Of a DNA stretch of 64,000 bases, positions 1 through 6,669 are shown in pieces. The notes under the pieces were generated by a model. It was not told where the DNA came from. It made no database searches and saw nothing but the letters and a program-made list of their open reading frames with translations. The position numbers were made by a program, and so were the translations under genes. Position 1 is the first letter of the stretch; each line of letters begins with the position of its first letter. The stretch is from Sphingomonas caeni (lineage in GTDB: Bacteria > Pseudomonadota > Alphaproteobacteria > Sphingomonadales > Sphingomonadaceae), in assembly GCF_026013415.1 (NCBI RefSeq), contig NZ_JAPDOK010000003.1:62001-126000 (forward strand), given 5' to 3'.

Positions 1-78
1 CAGATTGTGAACTCGCGGGGGCGCTTCGATTTGCCGGACAATCTGGCGGTCATGTCTTCCTCCACATTCAGGGGGTGA
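1..78 (+). CDS. C-terminal end of an unidentified protein, cut by window start
   Basis: The first frame is open from base 1 to a TGA at 76-78 and encodes 25 residues ending SSSTFRG. The composition (RGRFDLPDNLAVMSS) looks like ordinary protein, but the fragment is too short to assign. It converges on the relaxase gene and overlaps its 3' end by 11 bases. In a mobilisation module it could be another transfer gene, but nothing visible shows that. It may also be a chance open frame. Confidence 0.3.
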   Translation, partial: QIVNSRGRFDLPDNLAVMSSSTFRG

Positions 79-1342
79 GCTGGGGCGCGTGCCCGCGGGC
101 GCGGGTTTCAGCGTCCCGCGTCTTGGGCGGCCTGAGGCGCCGCAGCGCGGCGACCGCCTCCCGCGTCATGACGCGCCGATCCTGCGCGTGCCGGGCGCGC
201 ATCGATCCGATCCGCATCTGGCTCGCCCGGCGCTGTTCCAGATGCGCCCGCACGAGCGCGTCGCGTTCGGCGCGGTCCCGCTTCATAGCGTCGATTGTCT
301 CGGCTTCGTTGGCGCGTGTCAGTTCGCGCCGCCGCCCGGTGATCGCGTCCCACAGGCCGGCAAGACCCTTGCGGAAGCGCGCGGCGCGGTCGCGCGTCTC
401 ACGCTCCCGGCGCTCTTTCTGCGCCGCGTCCAGATTGTCGCGTTCAGCGCGCTGGACGAGGACGATGCGCCGCAACTCTTCGCGGGGGGCTTCCAGTTCG
501 CGGGCGTGGCGCTCGCGCAGCGCGCCATGGAAATCGCGGAGCTGTTCGGTCATGCGCAGCGCGAGGTCGCGCTTCACATCGGCGACGCTCCGCAGCGCGT
601 CCGGTGCGCCGAGCTTGGCGGCGACTTCCTTCGCCTTTATCCCCGCCCAGCGCGAAATGGGGTACACGTCGCCGTTGGTATCGATGGCGACGAAGCCGCG
701 CCGGTCGCCTTGCGCCAAGAAATAGCCGCGCTCTTCGAGCGCCGCGCTCAGCGCTTTCGCGGAATCGGAACGCGCCCAGGCGTCGCGGATGGCGTCCTTG
801 ATCTCGCGCGGATCGACGCCATTCCGTTTCGCCCGCTGCCATTCCTCCAGTGTGAAGTTGAGTGGGCTCTTGCCGCCGTTCGTGCGCAGCCCGTCCGGCA
901 GCATCCATCCGTGTTCGAGGTACAGCTCGCGCGAAAGGTCGGTTAGCCTACGCTTGAAATGCGGGAGGTTGATCGCCCGCATCGCCTCGGCGTCGATGCG
1001 CGACCACACGACATGCGCGTGCCGCCGCCCCTCCTTTTCGTGGAACACCATAGCACGCGGCTGACCTTCGAGGCCGAGGCGCTTCTCCGCCTCATCCGCC
1101 GCCCGCTCGAACTCTTCCTCGCCGACGACCGCGCCCTTGGGCGGGTTCAGGCTCAGCGAGAACATGAACTGCGTGCATTTCGTACCGCGCGAAATGGCGT
1201 AGCTTTCCGCCAGCGCGCCATGCAGATCGTCGGCGGCAAACCCGCGCAGCTCGTGGACGCAGACATGCTCGTTGTCGCGCCTACTGAGTAAATGGGCTGC
1301 CAGTTGGGCGGACCCGGCCCGTTGCGATCCCTTGAGTATCAC
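68..1342 (-). CDS. Relaxase/mobilisation nuclease (MobA/VirD2-like)
   Basis: Predicted DNA relaxase of 424 aa that would nick oriT and lead strand transfer. The N-terminal half carries the family's metal-binding histidine motif as HEKEGRRHAHVVW, the HxE...HxH pattern of MobP/MobQ-type relaxases, at about residues 101-113. An upstream tyrosine near residue 48 (ESYAIS) is a possible nicking residue. The C-terminal third is rich in Arg, Glu and Ala and is probably a coiled coil. The start codon overlaps the mobC stop by 4 bases (ATGA), so the two are translationally coupled. No coupling protein or type IV secretion genes are visible, which suggests a mobilisable rather than self-transmissible element. 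Confidence is good for relaxase, low for subfamily. Confidence 0.85.
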   Translation of the reverse strand: MILKGSQRAGSAQLAAHLLSRRDNEHVCVHELRGFAADDLHGALAESYAISRGTKCTQFMFSLSLNPPKGAVVGEEEFERAADEAEKRLGLEGQPRAMVFHEKEGRRHAHVVWSRIDAEAMRAINLPHFKRRLTDLSRELYLEHGWMLPDGLRTNGGKSPLNFTLEEWQRAKRNGVDPREIKDAIRDAWARSDSAKALSAALEERGYFLAQGDRRGFVAIDTNGDVYPISRWAGIKAKEVAAKLGAPDALRSVADVKRDLALRMTEQLRDFHGALRERHARELEAPREELRRIVLVQRAERDNLDAAQKERRERETRDRAARFRKGLAGLWDAITGRRRELTRANEAETIDAMKRDRAERDALVRAHLEQRRASQMRIGSMRARHAQDRRVMTREAVAALRRLRPPKTRDAETRARGHAPQLTP

Positions 1343-1782
1343 CGCTGGCGCTCCCTGCTGTCAGCGTCGGCAAATGCTTGGCGTGGGGGTGCGGTGCTTG
1401 GGGCGGGCGTCGGGCTTTTCGATCCCAGCGCCGTCATCAGCATCAGGCGCATCGCCCGGATGTCCGCGCAGGCGGCGGCGAGCGCGGTTGCGATTTCTTC
1501 GTCGCAATCAAGCGCTCCGATGTTGGCGGCGTGGGCGAGCTGGTTCAGGTTGCTCGCCATCCGGCTCGAGCCGAGGCGGGCAAGCAATTGCGCCAAAGTG
1601 CGCTCGTCGCGGACGGGTTTGCGGCTGCGGGCGGGCATCAGCACCACACCGTCACCGAAGAGCCGGGACTTGATGTAGGTGCCGAGCGGCTGGGCTCCGG
1701 CAGCCCGCTCAAGGCGGGCTCGCTCCTCGCGCGACAGGCGCAAGGAGAGAGGCGCGAGGCGCGAAGGGTTCGCGGCGCTCAT
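1339..1782 (-). CDS. mobC: MobC-like relaxosome accessory protein
   Basis: A 147-aa basic protein directly upstream of and coupled to the relaxase gene. The N-terminus (PLSLRLSREERARLERAAGAQPLGTYIKSRLF) has the look of a ribbon-helix-helix DNA-binding module, followed by RMASNLNQLAHAANIG, which resembles the conserved NQLA segment of MobC/relaxosome proteins. The C-terminal 30 residues are Pro/Ala-rich and probably disordered. Its likely role is binding oriT to help relaxase nick the DNA. Family assignment rests on the NLNQLA motif and on gene order. Confidence 0.72.
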   Translation of the reverse strand: MSAANPSRLAPLSLRLSREERARLERAAGAQPLGTYIKSRLFGDGVVLMPARSRKPVRDERTLAQLLARLGSSRMASNLNQLAHAANIGALDCDEEIATALAAACADIRAMRLMLMTALGSKSPTPAPSTAPPRQAFADADSRERQR

Positions 1783-2108
1783 GGCCTGGGCTTTGGGTTT
1801 GCGCCGCGAACGACTGTCAGGTCGAAGGCATTGAATAGTAAGGCGAGAGGATTAGGTGTACCACTAGTAGGACTGGGTGGCTGCCCGCCGCCCCAGCCAA
1901 CCAGTCTGCCGGTGCAGAGAGTTTCCGCGGTCGCAACCGAAAGCCGCGCCGTTCCGCGGCACTCAGGGCGATAGTGCTAACCACGGAGACTGCGACAGCG
2001 TCCCGGATGTGAGGCTTTCGCGCCTTTTTCTCTGGAGGCCTTTTTGGAGGTTAGCACCTATACGGTGCGTTGGGGGCCGCGCTGGCCAAGATCATGCTGG
2101 CCGCGGGC
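1783..2108. other. Gene-free region between mobC and recombinase; candidate oriT
   Basis: About 330 bases without a convincing gene, directly upstream of the mobC-relaxase pair, where an origin of transfer normally lies. An inverted repeat GTGCTAACC (1974-1982) and GGTTAGCAC (2049-2057) flanks a 66-base spacer. Immediately after the second arm comes a small hairpin, CACC-TATAC-GGTG, followed by a G-rich run. A nic site cannot be assigned by eye. Confidence 0.35.
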
Positions 2109-2111
2109 GGA

Positions 2112-3767
2112 TCAGCCGAGCAGCTTCTGCTGCTCTTCCCAGGAGGCCGGCACGCGGTTGGCCGTGAGCGTCTTCCCTGAGACACGCGCAGGCTGTTGCC
2201 CGGCCACGATCATTTCGACCAGGCGCGGCGAAAGGAAAGCGATGCCGATCACGTTCGCAAAGTACGTGCGAGTCACGCCCTCCTCTCGTGCAAGCGCCGC
2301 CGAGTGAATCTCGCCTGTTCGCAGTCGCGCCCACCAACGTCGCGCCTTCGCAATCAGATCGATGAGGGATTGATCGGGTGCGCCCGCGGTCGCGCTACGC
2401 CCATCGGTTTGTATGAAGCGCACAGCCTTGCCCGATCGCTTCAGCTTCGCCGCCAGATGGAGATCAACGGTCGCTGCGCTGGGCCCCGGCGTCAGCTTAA
2501 GAACTTCGGCGATCACCGGGACTGAAAGCGTCAACCTGATGCAATCCACTTCGATCCGGACGATCGATAGCAGAGCGCGGATCAGTTCAGACTCCCGCGC
2601 GCGAACCCGCTTTGCGACTGATGCGGCGCGCTTCCCAATTCCGCCAAGATCAACTGCATTGAGAGGCAATCCTGCCGTGGCGATGAGAGTGATCGGTTCG
2701 TCGAATGCCGAGGCGATGTGCTTCATTACCGCTGCCTCAAGTTCGCGCGCCGGGATGCGAACGCCACCACCCCGCAGTTCTTCATGGCGGTGATGGAGCG
2801 CGCGACTGACATAGTAGCGATACCGGCGATTGCCCTTGCAGGCATGGGTGGCAATCAACGGCTTGCCAGCGTCATCGACGATCAACCTGGCCAGCAGGCT
2901 TGGGTGCTCGACGCGCTTCCCCTGGCGCTGCCCCGGAACATGGTCGGCGAGCTGTTGCTGGACCTGATCCCAGAGAGCGCGGTCGATGATGGGCGGATGC
3001 TGGCCCGCATGGATCTCGCCTTTGTGGGAGATGTCACCGACATAGATCGGGTTCTTGAGCATCGAGTAGAGCTGCCCCCGGGAGAAGAGTCCGCCACCAA
3101 ATATCCGTCCATCCGCGGTTTGCCGCTCAGGGGTGCGGACATCCTCGGCAGCTAAGCTGTCGATCAGCGCCCGGACCGTTCCGACCTCAAAATAGAGCTT
3201 GAAAACATGTTGGATGATCGCCGCATGCTCTTCTACAATCTCCAGCGTGCGACCCGCGGGCTTGTAGCCAATCGGCGGTGTACCACCCATCCACATGCCC
3301 TTGGCTTTGGATGCTGCGATCTTGTCGCGAATGCGCTCTGCGGTAACCTCTCGCTCGAACTGCGCAAACGAGAGCAGCATGTTGAGGGTGAGCCGCCCCA
3401 TGCTGGTGGTCGTATTGAACGACTGGGTGATCGAGACGAACGACGTGCCAGCCGCATCGAAAGCCTGGACGAGCGTGGAGAAGTCGAGAAGCGAACGGGT
3501 CAGTCGGTCCACCTTGTAGACCACGACGATATCGATCTTGCCTGCGGTGATATCGGCAAGCAGGCGCTGAAGGGCAGGGCGTTCCAGCGTCCCCCCGGAC
3601 AGACCACCGTCATCATACTCGTCGGGAAGCGGCGACCAGCCTTCACTGGCCTGACTCAGAATATAGGCGGCACATGCTTCGCGCTGGGCATGTAGCGAGT
3701 TGAAGCTCTGTTCGAGACCGTCCTCGCTGGATTTGCGCGTGTAGATTGCGCAGCGGACCTTCCTCAT
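2112..3767 (-). CDS. Large serine recombinase (site-specific integrase)
   Basis: A 551-aa recombinase of the large serine family, probably responsible for integration and excision of the surrounding element. The N-terminal resolvase domain starts AIYTRKSSEDGLEQSF, holding the catalytic Ser within RKSS, and continues with VVVYKVDRLTRS and the SMGRLTLNMLLSFAQFERE segment typical of the catalytic core. A recombinase domain (GYKPAGR, NPIYVGDISHKGE) and a zinc-ribbon-like stretch (ATHACKGNRRYRYYVS) follow. I chose the internal ATG at 3767 because it overlaps the stop of the DUF2924 gene as ATGA and immediately precedes the conserved KVRCAIYTRKS; longer starts would run through the neighbouring gene. 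DUF3489-DUF2924-recombinase is a recurring order in alphaproteobacterial mobile DNA. Confidence 0.93.
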   Translation of the reverse strand: MRKVRCAIYTRKSSEDGLEQSFNSLHAQREACAAYILSQASEGWSPLPDEYDDGGLSGGTLERPALQRLLADITAGKIDIVVVYKVDRLTRSLLDFSTLVQAFDAAGTSFVSITQSFNTTTSMGRLTLNMLLSFAQFEREVTAERIRDKIAASKAKGMWMGGTPPIGYKPAGRTLEIVEEHAAIIQHVFKLYFEVGTVRALIDSLAAEDVRTPERQTADGRIFGGGLFSRGQLYSMLKNPIYVGDISHKGEIHAGQHPPIIDRALWDQVQQQLADHVPGQRQGKRVEHPSLLARLIVDDAGKPLIATHACKGNRRYRYYVSRALHHRHEELRGGGVRIPARELEAAVMKHIASAFDEPITLIATAGLPLNAVDLGGIGKRAASVAKRVRARESELIRALLSIVRIEVDCIRLTLSVPVIAEVLKLTPGPSAATVDLHLAAKLKRSGKAVRFIQTDGRSATAGAPDQSLIDLIAKARRWWARLRTGEIHSAALAREEGVTRTYFANVIGIAFLSPRLVEMIVAGQQPARVSGKTLTANRVPASWEEQQKLLG

Positions 3768-4177
3768 GCTGTAGCCTTCTGCTTGAGGCCGAAGAATTTC
3801 GGTCCCGACCACCGGGTGCCAGTTATCGCGCGCGCGACCTCGCTGAGGCTGCGCCAGGGACGACCGTTCCAGAGGATGCGGCCATCTTCTTCGATCGCGA
3901 CGATATGCACGGCGCCCTGCCATTCGCGTGCGAGGCGGGTTCCGGGTGAGGTGGGGATATCGGCGCGCCTGCCGCTCCCGGGCTGATCCAAGCGCCGTCG
4001 AGCATCCCGCGACAGGTCACCCATCTTCTTTGCCTGCAACTCATACGCGACAGCGAGCCGCAGAAGTTCGTCGCTGATCTTTGGCACCGGACCGCGCGTC
4101 AGTACCTGCCACCGCGAACGGAGTTGCGCTGGCGACATCGTCGCCAGCGCCTCCACTTCCTCTTCGAGGCTAGCCAT
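3764..4177 (-). CDS. DUF2924 domain protein
   Basis: A 137-aa protein (MASLEEEVEALATM...) matching the DUF2924 family that habitually precedes large serine recombinases in alphaproteobacteria. Visible family features are LRSRWQVLTRGPVPKISDELLRLAVAYELQAKK and, near the C-terminus, GRPWRSLSEVARAITGTRWSGPKFFGL, which fits a small DNA-associated fold. The start at 4177 leaves a 2-base gap after the DUF3489 stop; its own stop overlaps the recombinase ATG. Molecular function is unknown; co-transcription suggests an accessory role in recombination. Confidence 0.87.
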   Translation of the reverse strand: MASLEEEVEALATMSPAQLRSRWQVLTRGPVPKISDELLRLAVAYELQAKKMGDLSRDARRRLDQPGSGRRADIPTSPGTRLAREWQGAVHIVAIEEDGRILWNGRPWRSLSEVARAITGTRWSGPKFFGLKQKATA

Positions 4178-4179
4178 GA

Positions 4180-4692
4180 TCAGGCCTTCACCGCCACCCG
4201 GTAGCAGGTCGCGTCGCCGCGCTTGCACTTCTCGATCTCATGGCCCTTCTTCCGCAGCCCGGTGAGTGCAGCGCGGGTGGTGTGCGGCAGCCAGCCGGTG
4301 GCGATGACGAGTTCGGCTAGTGTCGCGCCCTGCTCGCGTTGCAGCAATTCCAGCACCAGCCCTGCCTTGGTCTGCTTCGCAGGCACGGACGGTGGCTCGT
4401 TCGTTTCCGGCGCCCCAGCTATTGCGCCGCCGGTTTCTCCAAGCCCGATCGCCGTCCGGCCGACATCGGTGATGCGGGCACCGAGATTGATTTCGCCGTC
4501 GGCGCGCCAAGCCAGGGTGGCGTCCTGCACTTCGCCTTCCTCGGCGACGCCTGCCTTGATCATCGCGGTAATTGCCTTGCGGACCTTGTCTGCCTCGGCA
4601 GCCAGATTGTCGGGGAGCGGGATCAGGCTCCCATTGTCGCGCTGGGCGGCGGTCGAGAGCAGGATCAGCTGAGTGTCGTTGAGCTTGGTCAT
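4180..4692 (-). CDS. DUF3489 domain protein
   Basis: A 170-aa protein. The N-terminal part (MTKLNDTQLILLSTAAQRDNGSL) and the C-terminal winged-helix-like segment (TKAGLVLELLQREQGATLAEL, then TGWLPHTTRAALTGLRKKG) match DUF3489. The C-terminal half reads as a helix-turn-helix that could bind DNA. It is the first gene of the three-gene recombinase operon, with translation spacing of 2 bases to the next gene, so a regulatory or recombination-directing role is possible but unproven. Confidence 0.87.
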   Translation of the reverse strand: MTKLNDTQLILLSTAAQRDNGSLIPLPDNLAAEADKVRKAITAMIKAGVAEEGEVQDATLAWRADGEINLGARITDVGRTAIGLGETGGAIAGAPETNEPPSVPAKQTKAGLVLELLQREQGATLAELVIATGWLPHTTRAALTGLRKKGHEIEKCKRGDATCYRVAVKA

Positions 4693-4888
4693 GATGGTGG
4701 TCCTTGTTCAGGCGAGCAGCACTGCGCCGCTCCCACCACCCAGAGCCCCGGCAGTCGCGCTGATCGGGGCGGCCGCCGGTCAGTCCCGGCCGCGATTCAC
4801 ACGAGCACCAATGCTCCGTTTGCGAGCGAAGTCGAATGGAATGTCGATCAGCGGGACAGTTCAGGCGACGGTCAGCCGCCGTTTGTGG

Positions 4889-5074
4889 TCAGTTCCTATT
4901 GAGGCCGAATTCTCTCGTGTGAAGGCGTTCCTTCGAGCTGGCCTCGAGCGCGATGATTTCGGTCGGTTCCAAGTCTGGGGAGGTGCGCTGGAGAATGCTG
5001 AAGCGCAGGTTCACCGGGTCGGTGTGGCGAAGCTCGGGATTCCCGCCATGACCGGTTTGTGCATAGACCCCTAT
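4889..5074 (-). pseudogene. GIY-YIG nuclease C-terminal remnant
   Basis: Directly after the XRE stop codon, the same frame stays open for 61 codons to a TGA at 4889-4891. The encoded sequence contains GHGGNPELRH, FRFSILQRTSPD, EIIALEASSKERL and ends HTREFGLNRN, which strongly resembles the C-terminal half of GIY-YIG family nucleases (GGN...LR, FSIL, E..WK..L.TR.HGLN.N). There is no start codon or GIY-YIG motif in front, so this is either a decayed nuclease gene or the tail of a protein that was once fused to the regulator. The remaining bases up to 4692 (about 195) hold no gene I can see and probably contain the promoter of the DUF3489 operon. Confidence 0.5.
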
Positions 5075-5371
5075 TTACCGACCAGACTCCTCCGATTCCG
5101 CCAGTCCAACCAAATGCGTAAGTTCCATGCATTGCCGGCGGATCGACATCGCGAGTTGGTTGATGCGACGACTGGCGCTGTCGCCGATCGGCTTATGGCC
5201 GCCTTCGCTGAGCCAAGCCTCCATCCGCTCGGCTAGCTTGGCAGACAGCGGCGCGCGCCTGGTCAAGACCTTGCTGTAGTGACCTTGGGTGACCGCGAGC
5301 TCGTCGGCGATCTCAGTCTGCGACATCCTCTTGGCGCGCCGCGCCTGATCTACACTGAGTATCAAGTCCAT
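5075..5371 (-). CDS. XRE-family helix-turn-helix regulator
   Basis: A 98-aa protein whose first 55 residues form an HTH_3/Cro-C1 type domain: VDQARRAKRMSQTEIADELAVTQGHYSKVLTRRAPLS has the scaffold helix, turn and recognition helix. The remainder (SRRINQLAMSIRRQCMELTHLV) is helical and may dimerise. It is transcribed divergently from the OGG-QueC operon; the shared upstream region holds a perfect palindrome (5399-5416), the likely operator. It probably represses both itself and the operon. Its stop is followed in frame by the GIY-YIG remnant. Confidence 0.86.
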   Translation of the reverse strand: MDLILSVDQARRAKRMSQTEIADELAVTQGHYSKVLTRRAPLSAKLAERMEAWLSEGGHKPIGDSASRRINQLAMSIRRQCMELTHLVGLAESEESGR

Positions 5372-5386
5372 CGTTGCGCCGCGCTG

Positions 5387-5416
5387 GAATGCATATTAGA
5401 ATGCATATATGCATTC
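5387..5416. promoter_or_regulatory. Palindromic operator between XRE gene and QueC-type operon
   Basis: Bases 5399-5416 read GAATGCATATATGCATTC, a perfect 18-bp palindrome. A further copy of the half-site GAATGCATA lies at 5387-5395, exactly 12 bases upstream. Two spaced copies centred between divergent starts fit co-operative binding by the adjacent XRE protein. The region is markedly AT-rich compared with its surroundings. Confidence 0.6.
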
Positions 5417-5450
5417 ATTAAACTCATCGTCAACGCAGTCGGTGGTGGTG

Positions 5451-6242
5451 ATGCACGGCGATCAGACCGTCGAGCGGCAGTTCCCTTCGCCTCATCAGCG
5501 GATCGCCGGTCACCGGATCGAATGGGGGCGCATCGAGGAGATCGGCAGCCCGGCCTACTGGTCGGCCCAATCATGGCTTTGGGAACTCGACGAGCCGGAG
5601 CACTATCGACTTGGCAGGACACTCCGCGAGGAGATCTTGGCTTGCCTACTCGGCGGGTATGGCATTCCCGCCGAGGTCGGCCTTGCAGCCTACCACCGCC
5701 TGCGTATTCTCTCGACGGACGAGCTTCGGGACGCCGACGTCGTCCGCGCCAATCTCACGCGGCCCCTCGAGATCCAGGGCCGACCCGTCCGGTACCGCTT
5801 CGCGAACCAGAAGTCCGGTTACATCGCCGCGGCCATGAGCGGCATGGAGGTTATATCGGAGGACCTCGACGATGTGACCCTGCGCGACCAACTGGTGGAA
5901 CTCCCTGGGATAGGCCTGAAGACCGCGTCCTGGGTGGTACGCAACTGGCGCGGGAGCGACCAGGTCTCCATCCTGGACATACACATCATCCGGGCGGCGA
6001 CGGGCCTCGGACTCTTCGAAAGTGGTTGGCAGGTCGGTCGGGACTATCGGCGCATGGAGAAAGCGTATCTCCGCTTCTGCTCGGCAATCGACGCCCGCGC
6101 CTCCATCCTCGACTCCGTGATGTGGATGACAATGCGCCAGTTACCATCATCGATCGCTCTAACCCTGAAGGCTCCGGCGCCGAGCACAACACAATCAAAT
6201 CGGCGCGGAAAGTTCGACACGGGGCAGCTTCAGTTGGTATGA
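5451..6242 (+). CDS. OGG-fold DNA glycosylase-like protein (HhH-GPD)
   Basis: A 263-aa helix-hairpin-helix-GPD protein. The hairpin LPGIGLKTASWVV followed by SILDIHIIRAATGLGLF aligns with the OGG1 catalytic region: the lysine of GLKTA (residue 157) corresponds to the Schiff-base lysine and the Asp of LDIHI (residue 176) to the catalytic aspartate, so glycosylase/lyase chemistry looks intact. I took the ATG at 5451, preceded by a G-rich stretch, because the upstream ATG at 5409 lies inside the operator palindrome and has no ribosome site; the longer version would add 14 low-complexity residues. It is the first gene of a five-gene operon with QueC-like and nucleoside-transferase genes. OGG-like proteins also occur as accessory genes of type IV CBASS. 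Substrate (modified base in DNA, RNA or a conjugate) is unknown. Confidence 0.78.
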   Translation: MHGDQTVERQFPSPHQRIAGHRIEWGRIEEIGSPAYWSAQSWLWELDEPEHYRLGRTLREEILACLLGGYGIPAEVGLAAYHRLRILSTDELRDADVVRANLTRPLEIQGRPVRYRFANQKSGYIAAAMSGMEVISEDLDDVTLRDQLVELPGIGLKTASWVVRNWRGSDQVSILDIHIIRAATGLGLFESGWQVGRDYRRMEKAYLRFCSAIDARASILDSVMWMTMRQLPSSIALTLKAPAPSTTQSNRRGKFDTGQLQLV

Positions 6243-6282
6243 GCCCACCGATAGGTCGATAGACCAAGGCACAGGGGGTATC

Positions 6283-6669
6283 ATGACTGGAAGCGGCGGC
6301 GGACGAAGCGACTATTATTCACCGACACCACCGTCCACGCCAAAGCCGACCGACGGTGGCGGCGGCGGAGGGGGCGGCGGAGGCGGTGGCGGCAGCGATC
6401 CGTGCGACATAGTCGAGACCGTTCCGCTCAACAGTCCACAACCCGCCATCATCGCTACGCTAAATGTCGGCGACATCCTCGATGTCATGCTTGATACGAA
6501 TGGGCCCCGCCCTGTGCTCGAGGTGCAACGCAACGGCCAGCGTGCCGGTGCACTCACGCACCGCAACCACCTCACCCTTATCAATTGCATCGTAAACGGT
6601 CGGACCTACCAAGCAATCGTCGTCAAGAAAGTCGGAGGAGCGGTGGAGGTCCGGATCGAGCCGGTATGA
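6283..6669 (+). CDS. Small glycine-rich protein with compact beta domain; candidate modification target
   Basis: A 128-aa protein of unassigned function. Residues 1-40 are low complexity: MTGSGGGRSDYYSP, a Pro/Thr stretch, then a run of 13 glycines. Residues 41-128 form a small beta-rich domain beginning DPCDIVETVPLNSP with conserved-looking segments IIATLNVGDILDV, LEVQRNGQRAGAL and YQAIVVKKVGGAVEVRIEPV. An AGGGGG ribosome site lies 5-6 bases before the ATG. The stop overlaps the next start as ATGA. A flexible Gly/Ser N-terminus displayed on a stable domain, encoded beside a QueC-like ligase, fits a substrate for N-terminal nucleobase conjugation; this is inference. I recall similar uncharacterised small proteins near QueC homologues but could not check. 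Confidence 0.8.
   Translation: MTGSGGGRSDYYSPTPPSTPKPTDGGGGGGGGGGGGGSDPCDIVETVPLNSPQPAIIATLNVGDILDVMLDTNGPRPVLEVQRNGQRAGALTHRNHLTLINCIVNGRTYQAIVVKKVGGAVEVRIEPV

Noticed and set aside
4896-5132. 78-codon minus-strand frame with an ATG
   Set aside because: It is a different frame from the one that yields the GIY-YIG-like C-terminus and has no protein-like character.
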